A stretch of DNA of 13,590 bases from Thalassiosira profunda (taxonomy: Eukaryota; Bacillariophyta; Thalassiosirophyceae; Thalassiosirales; Thalassiosiraceae): positions 1 to 13,590 of the forward strand of contig JALLAP010003280.1 in NCBI GenBank assembly GCA_036939355.1. The letters run 5' to 3'. Of this stretch, positions 6,625 through 13,590 are shown one piece after another. Both the position numbers and the translations under genes were made by a program. Each line of letters begins with the position of its first letter. The first letter of the stretch is position 1. The notes beneath the pieces are model-generated. The model did not search any database. It saw nothing but the letters and a program-made list of their open reading frames with translations, and was not told where the DNA came from.

Positions 6625-9523
6625 ATGGAGACGATGGCCATCAGCCGCCGCCCGGCGCGGAAAAGCGAGCCAAATCTCAATGCGCTGCGGCCCACAGATA
6701 CATTGTGTCGAATGCGCACCACGGCCGGCGCGGGCGAGGCGTCGAGCAAACGCCGTCGTCCCTGGTGCCCGATAACTGCACCGCCGTCGTCCCCCGCTGC
6801 GCTATATCGACCAGAGCTGCGCCGCCTCCTGACCAGCCGCGCGAGGAAGTTCGTCGAACGGAGCAGCAAATTGCGCCTTGCTGCGATTTTGCTGCCGTTC
6901 CTCTTTGCACTGTCATATTGGATCAATTTTCTAGTGGGGGAATGGGTTGGTCCACGCGGATCGATCAAGGGCGGACAGCTGGGATACCTCTGGGACCAGT
7001 TCGGCCGAGATTACACGAGGTATAAGACGATAACAAAGTGGAGGGAGGAGGTCCGATCCGAGCTACATCTTCCCATTGTCTATCGAGAGACGGAGGGGGC
7101 GCTGTTGGATCGATGGTTTTACCCCTTTGATGTGATCATAGGGACGCGGCCCAATTATGCGGTTGTGGAGATGCTTCTGCGGGAAAAGAACAGGGTCAAA
7201 AGACTGGAATCATTAGTTCAAGAGGTAGAGGATTCCGGAAAGAGGTGTTCAAAGGACGGAAGCAGTGCGGTGAAGATCCCAACAACGATGTTGCAGTTGC
7301 TGCCAACTCATGAGCAGCCTCCATTGCCTCCGTATTGGATGGCCAGATCCAGTTCACTTGACATCAAAATCATTGGACTGCACACCTCTGACATCACTCA
7401 GGAATTGACAAATGCCGTTAAGAGCTGCCAAGCATTTGCATCCAACAATCATGCACCACATGCAGACCTTCCGTGTGCGGCATATCATTTGGGAGGAATG
7501 CAGATGAGCTACGGTTGGGCAATGCAACAATCGCAGCACTTGNCCGTGTGCGGCATATCATTTGGGAGGAATGCAGATGAGCTACGGTTGGGCAATGCAA
7601 CAATCGCAGCACTTGATCAATGAGATTTTCGCTCTCATTGCATCGCCGAAGACGAACCCGCTTCACAATGCTCTTGGGGGAGGCAGCTGCAAATCGAGGG
7701 TTGGCTACGCTGTATTTTTCAATGCCCCCACACCTGCGGATGAGCTGCGAAAGACATCGGCCGTTGCCGCCCGCGTATCCACCACATTTGCAGCGTTCCC
7801 TCCCGACCATCCAACTTCTATATGCATTCCGCCATTGGAGCAGTCCGTTGGGATATCTCCTTACAACCAGGCCAACGAAGAGCTTGGTGTGCGGTCAACC
7901 TTTGCCAACAAGCTTGTCGCCGGAATAGGGGGAAGCAGCTTCGATAGCAATGGTTCAGGTTGGGGCATCGCGACTCTACCTTGTAATTTTGAGCGTGTTG
8001 GTGGAGAAGACGTTGCGAGCTGTTGCAATCAAGTGACCGTTGCAACTCTTGAGGCTATCGATGGAGAAAGTGTTGCCAAGCATCTGCAAAATGTCCAGAG
8101 CAGCAACAAGAAGAATCTACCAAGTCACCATTTGGTTTTCGCCATATCCAGCCCAGTGTCCGACGCCAAAGATGGCTCTGAGACTCAGCTAGAACCATTA
8201 TCAGTTGCGATACAGGAGGCGTCGCCCAACAAAGCCAAGCCAGTGTTGCGCCAAAAAGAATCAATCGAAATGGAACTCAGAGACAAGTGGAGGTGCGAGC
8301 CCAGCTGGCTATGCAACCGGTGCCTGCAATCTTCCATCTACGGGTCCTTTTCCAAATGCACATCTTGTAGCAAATGCGCTGCCAACGCCATTTGCAACGG
8401 GAGCAACGATTCCTCAACGAGCACGCGAGTAGATGTGAATGTCCAGGTAACTGGGCTTCAGGGCACGGCAGGTGCATCGCAGCGGAACAGAATCCCACGG
8501 ATCATCCACCAAACATACTTTGACGAAATCACGATGGAGAAATATCCCCAGCTGTTCCGGTTGCAGAACACCTGGAGATCAAGTGGATGGGACTACAGGT
8601 TTTACACGGACGAGACAGCGCGCCAGTACATCGAGGCAAACTATCCTTCGCGCTTCGTTTCCGTCTTTGACTCTCTATTGCCGGGCGCATACAAGGCGGA
8701 CTTCTTCCGATACCTCGTCCTCTACAAAGAAGGAGGCATCTATGTCGACATCGATGTGATGTTGAATACCAACTTGGATTCGTTCATTGCCCCAGATTTG
8801 GCGTTCTTTGCCCCGATCGATGCAGTTGGGTCATTCGCCGACGAGACTTTTTGCGTGTGGAATGGATTGCTTGGGTCGGCGCCAGGCCATCCCGCATTGA
8901 CGAACGTGATCGAATGGATGGTGAACCTCGTATCAAATCGGGGTGACATGTACGACATGGAGAGGGCCGTTTGCAGATACTCGGGCGTGGACAAGGTCGA
9001 GAACTGGAAACTGAGAGCCGAGCCTGGACTGATGCTGAGCGGACCCTGCGCCCTGGGACTGGCCATCAACAGAGCGCTGGGAAACGAGCCCCTGGCCAAA
9101 TTCCGCGCGGGGTTGCTCAAGGGCGACGCGTTCAATACGAGGAATGCCCAGGACTTGTACGACGATGCAATTGGCAACGTCATGATCATGGTGGTAAGTC
9201 GACCCAAGCTGTTGTTGTCTTGCTTGTGACAACGCCTGACCTTTGACCCTCTCTTGGTTGGCCAGGCCGACAAAGACGACCTCGGAGCGTTCCGGTTCAC
9301 CGATCCGGAGAGAAACATCATGATTGCGTCGACAGACTTGCAGGGTCTGTCCAAGTCGCCCATGACCTACGATCGGGGCCATCTCAAAGGCGGCAAGCAG
9401 TCAAAGCAAAAACCTCATTACAGCGTCTCGACGCAAGGGCAGATGCTCTGGGGCACTCACGATGTCTACGCCGACGACCTGTTCAACGAGGAGATGATAT
9501 CCATGGCAGTGACTTACGAATAG
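6625..9523 (+). CDS. GT32 (OCH1-like) Golgi glycosyltransferase, 917 aa after removing an assembly duplication
   Basis: The parts are 6625-7542, then 7616-9193, an intron at 9194-9265 (72 bp, GTAAGT...CCAG, containing a stop in the open frame), then 9266-9523 (TAG). The frame breaks only because 72 bp are repeated around an N at 7543; deleting the 73-bp unit makes it continuous. METMAISRRP opens the protein (a second ATG is at 6634), followed by a basic stretch and a signal anchor at about residues 83-104. An unidentified lumenal region follows. Then comes a seven-Cys cluster at about 531-564 (CEPSWLCNRC...CTSCSKC). The GT32 domain starts at about 598 (RIPRIIHQTYFDE) and carries YKADFFRYLVLYKEGGIYVD and the metal/nucleotide-sugar DxD motif (Asp684-Ile-Asp686). 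OCH1-type enzymes add mannose, or another hexose, to glycans in the Golgi; the donor here is unproven. The protein is about twice the length of yeast OCH1 because of the N-terminal half. Confidence 0.88.
7471..7615. repeat. Exact 72-bp tandem duplication around a single N (assembly join)
   Basis: 7471-7542 and 7544-7615 are identical over 72 bp, both running from CCGTGTGCGG to GCAGCACTTG, and are separated only by the N at 7543. The repeat unit plus the N is 73 bp, which shifts the glycosyltransferase reading frame by one. Collapsing the duplication restores one continuous protein. This is what two overlapping contigs look like when joined end to end with a placeholder base instead of being merged. 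Confidence 0.93.
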
Positions 9524-9619
9524 TACCTAGCGGAGGTGCGTCTTACATTGATTACGCTGCCTGTTTCCATTGCATGAAGCTCACAAGATCGCGGATATAT
9601 ATTACAGGATAGCAGCCAG
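9524..9619. other. Short convergent 3' spacer
   Basis: Ninety-six bases separate the stop codons of the GT32 gene (+) and the DNA-binding-like gene (-). This leaves little room for two separate 3' UTRs, so overlapping transcript ends are likely. No structure was noted. Confidence 0.35.
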
Positions 9620-11738
9620 TTACAGAGATGCGGTCTGTTGCTTCTTTGCCGCTGGTTCGCCCTCATCGCCTCCCTCCACAGCACGCTTGGTTCCAGCAGT
9701 GGCGTCGCCTCCGGCATCTGCCGCCGGCGTCCCTGCCGCTTCTGCGGTCGCCGACGCCACCGGGGCCTTGCTGCCTCCCTGCTGCGCGAGGAGTTGCTGG
9801 AGGATCGCGGCCGCGTTGCTGTTGTCGACGCCGCCGGACGCGGCGAGGTTGTTCCCCGCGCCAAGGGCCCCGAGCCCGGCGAGGTTGCCAAGGGGGTTGT
9901 TGATGCCCGCGGCGAGGCCGGCGAGCTGGTTCTGCTGTCCGAGTCCCTGGGCCAAGAGCTGTTGCTGCGCCAGCGCCGTCACGACCGAGTTGCCCGTCCC
10001 CGCCGCCGCGGCGTTTTGCAAACCTCCGAGGGGATTGTTGAGCTGCTGCAGCAGCGGGTTGGCGTTCGGCTGGGAGGCCTGGGAGAGCACGCTCATCAGG
10101 TTGTTGGCGGCGGTGGCATTCTGGTTCTGCCCGAGGCCAACGGCCCCAAGGTTTCCTGCGCTTGGGTTCTGGAGGAGGGCCCCGAGACTTCCAAGGCTTC
10201 CCAGATTGCCGAGGTTTGCAGTTGTAGTGTTCTGCTGCTGTGCCGCCTGCAGGTTCTGGAGGAGGTTGCCGAGGTCGTTGGCGTTGGCGTTCGTCGTTGC
10301 CGGCGCGGCCGCGGCCTGGAGGAGGTTCCCAAAACTCGTGGCGTTGGCCTGGTTGCCGAGATTGAGGGTATTGGCAGCGAAGAGGCCGCTGCCACTGCCG
10401 CCGCTGCCGGCTCTGTTGCTGTTGCCGGAAAGCGTCCTGACGAGGCTCTCGATGGACCCCTTCATTCCTCCCGCATTGGCCAGTCCGGCGGCCTGCGCAT
10501 TCGCCAGGAGACTCGCGGCGGGATTGGCGGCCAAGTTCGCCAGGGGATTCGCCGGGGCCGCCGTCGCTGTGCCCCAATCGACGTTCTTCATCTGCGCCTT
10601 GGGCACGGCCTGGTTCGGCATGCCCGCCTGGATCAAGTTGGCCAGATTGTCGATGCTCTGCATCGATTGGAAGTCGAGGGACATGAGCCGGTCAATGCTG
10701 TTTCTCTTCCCAAGGAGGTTCGCGAGGCTGACGCTGGAGGAAATGCCCGCCGACGCGAGCTGCGAGATCTGATCCTGCGACATGCCCGTTTGGAGCACGA
10801 GGTTGGCGATGGAGTTGTTGTCCAATGTTCCTGCGGAAGAAGAGACGAACGAAATCAAACGATGGGCACAAGATGTGTGAGAGTTGACGGCACAACACTT
10901 GTAGAGCCCAACAAGGGTGAAGATCAACGAACTCACCGAGGCTGCCCGCCTGCGACGCCCCCGCGGCGTTCAAAAACGACTGCGCCGTCGCGCTGTCGAT
11001 CATCCCCGGATTCTGCGCCTGCAGCTGTGCCAGCAATCCCCCCGCGTCCACACTCGGCGCCGCCCCAGCATTTCCCTGCAGCAACGCCCGTCCCACCGCC
11101 GCCGCGCTCTTGTTCGCGGCGGTCCGGGAGGCCTTCGATTTCCTCCCGCTCCCCTTCGACCCCTTGCTCCCGTTCGCGGCCACCCGGTCCAAAAATTGCT
11201 TCTCCAGCTCGCTCAGCTCGAACCGCGTCCGTTCCACCTCCCCCGGGGGTAGGTTGTGGGCGTCGGCCCCCCGCCGCCGAAACACCTGCTTCCCGATGCA
11301 GTTGCTCCCCACGAACTTTTTGGAGATGCGCATCGGATCGCAGTTCAACAGCTTGGAGAGGAAGGTGCGCAGCGTCGTCCCGTCGGTGAGGGGGAGGAGG
11401 CCCGCCTTGAACTCCTGGATGAGGCGCTCGGCGTAGGCCTCCTCCTCGGGGGTCCACTTGCCGCGGCGGAGGGGGGCCTTCTTCGCGGCCGGCACGGCCG
11501 CGGACGCGAGGGGGGCGCCCATCATTTGCTGGAGGGCCGAGACCGCGGCGGCGGGGGCGGGGGCAGGGGGCGCCTCTTCTTTTATCTTTGCGGCGCCCTC
11601 CTTCGCCTCGTCTGATGTGCCTTCCTCGCTTGATTTGTCGTCGGCAGCGGCCGCAGCCGCGGCGGCGTCGGCGGCCCCGTCGTCATTGGCCGGGAGCTTG
11701 ATGCCGTCGGCCGCGGCCGCCGAGGCGGCCGCCTGCAT
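9620..11738 (-). CDS. Nuclear protein with a stramenopile Myb/SANT-like domain and an Asn/Gln/Ala-rich tail, 670 aa
   Basis: Exon 1 is 11738-10937 and exon 2 is 10830-9620 (TAA). The intron 10936-10831 (106 bp) has a GTGAGT donor and a TTCCGCAG acceptor, and phases join as GSLG-TLDNNS. Residues 1-90 are Ala-rich and acidic. Residues 91-155 form a compact basic-helical domain (RRGKWTPEEEAYAERLIQEF, LPLTDGTTLRTFLSKLL, DPMRISKKFVGSNCIGKQVF) whose W-TPEEE start resembles Myb/SANT repeats and which I associate with diatom and other stramenopile proteins. A basic Ser/Lys/Gly-rich segment (SKGSKGSGRKSKASR) follows. From about residue 200 the protein is Asn/Gln/Ala/Leu/Gly-rich and probably disordered. 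A bipartite nuclear-localisation-like pattern (KR...KK) lies near the C-terminus. It is probably a transcription or chromatin factor. An alternative start at 11935, via a 176-bp intron (11930-11755), adds MVLPSLL in frame. Confidence 0.85.
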
Positions 11739-12604
11739 GAGGAGGGAGGGGAGGCTGCACCGTCACCGTCATCGTGACACGTACACCCCAACAAGACACA
11801 TCATGTGAGTCGACATTGCAAATGAGCAGGCAGCAACGAAAAGAGCAACGCAGACCAACTGCTGCTGCTCGTTCAAGCAGCGAGCCGCTTCCCCTCCCGC
11901 GCGCGGCGTCATCTTCAACGTTGAACTCACACCATGGTTGAAGATTGAAGAGCGGATGGTCGGATGCGATTGTGAAAAAGGGGAGTCCGAAATTCGAGCT
12001 GGGGTGCCCAGTAGCCAGAGGGCCCAAGAAGGTCCACCATAATATTATTGATTCCTACGTGAGAATGGACGCAATTCAACGCCAGGACCCAAGAACGAGA
12101 CCCCAGATTGGTTCCTCCTTCTATTGCTCTTTTTTTGGGGAAGTTGGGGAGGAGGAAAGACAAAGCCAAGGAGGAGGAAGGGGGAGAACAGCAAGATTTG
12201 GAGGGAAGGGCCAGGAACCGTTACCCCATTAGTGGGAGGTTGGGGGGCTGTTAAGAAAGGGGCCGGCGTCCATTTCAATTTGGATCTAATACTAACTATC
12301 ACTCTCTATTCAATACAAAGGGGGAATTGCCAATCCCATCGACCTTTTGTTGACCGAACGGTGATAGACAACTCTCCACCTTCCTCCCAACCTCTCTGCA
12401 TACCTAGGCCCATTGTTGAGCCACGCATTCTCCACCATCTCCAAAGCTCGATCCGTAATCAACCTCCAATATCAATGAAGATGACCTACCCTCCCCCTCC
12501 CCGGCAAGGTGGCAACCCAATCCCTCTCCCCCCCGCCGCGACACCTTCAGGTTGGTTCCCAATCACCCGCCCTCCCCCACCGTCCGACCCAAACGCCCCC
12601 CGAA
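11739..12604. promoter_or_regulatory. 866-bp upstream region of the DNA-binding-like gene, with COX6B 3' UTR
   Basis: This lies between the ATG of one minus-strand gene and the stop of the next. The part nearest 11738 looks like a 5' UTR intron: a donor GTGAGT (minus, from 11930) immediately after ATGGT, and an acceptor GTGCAG ending at 11755. GGATGCGAT occurs at 11962-11970, the same word as in the divergent promoter at 2160-2318. 12124-12280 is A/G-rich on the plus strand. A TACTAAC branch-point-like word occurs at about 12291. Open frames here are low in complexity and unconvincing. No RNA gene was seen. Confidence 0.4.
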
Positions 12605-12931
12605 TCAATCGGTCTTAATGCCCGAATAAGTCCCCTCGCCCCGCTCCTCGTCCCACTTCTCCGTCCAAATGGCCGGGCAAATAGACAAGGCCATGTTCCG
12701 CATGCCCTTGCACCCCTCCTCGTCCTGGGTCGACTTCATGCAGATCAGCCACTCGTTGTAGCGGTTCCAGCAGTGGTTGGCCTGGTTCTGGGTGGGGAAG
12801 CGGGCGTCCCGGGGGGTGGTCCGGCTCGCCTTGATCTCGTTCATGAGCTCCTGCTGCTCGGCGGTGAGATCTCCCACGGGGGCCGTGAAGATCTTGTTGA
12901 GCTTGTACGCTTCGATGTCGGGCTTGCCCAT
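12605..12931 (-). CDS. COX6B: Cytochrome c oxidase subunit 6B (COX6B), 108 aa
   Basis: The gene runs from ATG 12931-12929 (MGKPDIEAYK) to TGA 12607-12605. The core DARFPTQNQANHCWNRYNEW matches the family's DPRFPNQNQ..NCW start, and the end (CPAIWTEKWDEERGEGTYSG) matches CP..W...WDEQR.EGTFPG. Cys54 and Cys64 form a CX9C pair and Cys74 and Cys85 a CX10C pair, the twin-Cys hairpin oxidised on import by the MIA40 system. The subunit sits on the intermembrane-space face of complex IV and helps dimer contact. Length is close to that of animal and fungal COX6B, with a slightly long N-terminus. A strong splice acceptor (TTTCTGCCCCGCAG, ending at 12967) lies 35 bases upstream of the ATG. It suggests either a 5' UTR intron or a spliced N-terminal extension. 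Confidence 0.95.
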   Translation of the reverse strand: MGKPDIEAYKLNKIFTAPVGDLTAEQQELMNEIKASRTTPRDARFPTQNQANHCWNRYNEWLICMKSTQDEEGCKGMRNMALSICPAIWTEKWDEERGEGTYSGIKTD

Positions 12932-13543
12932 TTTTGATGTGTGGGGGTGGTTTGACAGCCAATGAACTGCGGGGCAGAAACATGATGCGTAAGAGAGAGA
13001 CCTCACAGCAAACAACATGATGTTCACATGATATGTGCTCAGGTTGCAAACAGCAGGGAAGACACGAAATTTTGCGACCACTTCTCGGCCAGACGTCACG
13101 GGTTGCAGTTTAATCGGAGCTGAGGATGCAGGCCACGCCCATCGATCGGCGGTGCTGCAACTGCCGTCTCCAACACCCATCGGCGCTCGCATCGGCAGTT
13201 GTGCTCGACGCCCGCCGCCTCCTGCTGCACGGCCTCTTTCGGCCATCCTCCGACCCCCCACGCCCCCCTCACATCTAGAACGCATTCGTAGCCGTTTGAG
13301 AGTCACGCCGCCGGCAAGGCGGCCGTGTCGCCGCCCCCCTGCACTCACCAACTTCACGACCGAGCCGACCAAGGATTTGTGGAGATTTATTTTGTGGAGA
13401 AGGGCACCTACGTAAGTATCGTACGTAGTACGAGAGCCGCGCCCGCAAGCCGCGGCGCACAACTGAAGCGAGCCGGAGAGGGGACCGCGCGGCGAGGAGG
13501 GCTGCCCAAAGCATCGATCGGGAGGAACGAGAGAGGCAGCATA
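12932..13543. promoter_or_regulatory. Divergent upstream region of COX6B and the right-edge gene, with a probable COX6B intron
   Basis: The start codons at 12931 (-) and 13544 (+) are 612 bases apart and point away from each other. On the minus strand a canonical donor GTGAGT begins at 13348 and an acceptor CCCCGCAG ends at 12967, predicting a 382-bp intron. Upstream of the donor the minus strand is open from an ATG at 13514. A TACGTA inverted pair lies at about 13410-13430. No other gene was recognised. Confidence 0.4.
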
Positions 13544-13590
13544 ATGTCGGCGCAACCGTCTTCGAAGCGCCAGAGACGGGATGTCGAGCG
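13544..13590 (+). CDS. First 15 codons of a gene running off the right edge
   Basis: An ATG at 13544-13546 with A at -3 opens MSAQPSSKRQRRDVE and is still open at the window edge. The KRQRR cluster resembles a nuclear localisation signal. The same plus frame is also open upstream to about 13292 but lacks an earlier ATG. Fifteen codons cannot support a family name, and the call rests on the start context and the divergent arrangement with COX6B. Confidence 0.45.
   Translation, partial: MSAQPSSKRQRRDVE

Noticed and set aside
9254..9523. Separate small gene after the glycosyltransferase
   Set aside because: It is the last exon of the GT32 gene: the GTAAGT donor at 9194 and CCAG acceptor at 9265 join in phase 0, and the retained intron would introduce a stop.
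9638..11389. Very long plus-strand open frame (583 codons)
   Set aside because: It is antisense to the Asn/Gln/Ala-rich gene. Biased codons of low-complexity repeats keep the opposite strand open, and the minus strand holds the conserved domain and a consistent intron.
12124..12618. Plus-strand frame of 164 codons between two minus-strand genes
   Set aside because: It is Pro/Gly-rich low complexity with no ATG at its start, no domain and no matching splice signals. It lies in the upstream region of the DNA-binding-like gene and the COX6B 3' end.
13292..13543. Plus-strand open frame leading into the right-edge ATG
   Set aside because: It has no ATG before 13544, and the same stretch carries minus-strand splice signals for COX6B. 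It is more likely 5' UTR or promoter.
12605..13555. COX6B read as one unspliced 316-codon frame
   Set aside because: The upstream part crosses a strong acceptor and donor and resembles no protein. COX6B is complete from the ATG at 12931.

Overview
The window looks like nuclear DNA of a eukaryotic alga, most likely a stramenopile and probably a centric diatom. This is inferred from three things: the genes are compact, often head-to-head, with a few short GT-AG introns (68-382 bp; donors GTAAGT, GTGAGT, GTGAGC). The G+C is high, with G/C favoured at third codon positions. One protein carries a roughly 65-residue domain (core motifs LPLTDGTTLRTFLSKLL and DPMRISKKFVG) that I associate with diatom and other stramenopile proteins. 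Nothing prokaryotic, viral or transposon-like was seen.

Layout, left to right. 1-252 (-): N-terminus of a Gln/Pro/Ala-rich protein running off the left edge. 705-2159 (-): sulfotransferase-like type II membrane protein. It shares a 159-bp divergent promoter with 2319-4564 (+): CLPTM1, a multi-pass ER/plasma-membrane protein, here with a one-base frameshift. 4790-5262 (+): small two-exon gene for a 70-residue, mitochondrial-looking protein. 5412-6335 (-): three-exon membrane-anchored Nudix hydrolase with an in-frame TGA in exon 1. 6625-9523 (+): 917-residue Golgi-type GT32 (OCH1-like) glycosyltransferase. It is broken only by an assembly join, a 72-bp exact duplication around a single N, and it has one real intron near its 3' end. 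9620-11738 (-): two-exon nuclear protein with the stramenopile DNA-binding-like domain and a long Asn/Gln/Ala/Leu/Gly-rich tail. 12605-12931 (-): COX6B, a cytochrome c oxidase subunit with a twin-Cys signature. 13544-13590 (+): first codons of a gene running off the right edge.

The genes do not form one pathway. Three (sulfotransferase-like, GT32, CLPTM1) belong to the secretory pathway and two (COX6B, the 70-residue protein) look mitochondrial, but this is ordinary clustering in a compact genome. The most checkable points are three disruptions within about 4 kb (CLPTM1 frameshift, Nudix TGA, GT32 duplication at an N), which together suggest draft-quality sequence. Others are the Nudix CxC-x5-CxC motif, the unexplained roughly 590-residue N-terminal half of the GT32 protein, the prion-like tail of the DNA-binding-like protein, and possible spliced N-terminal extensions of COX6B and the DNA-binding-like gene. 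I found no convincing undescribed multi-gene system.
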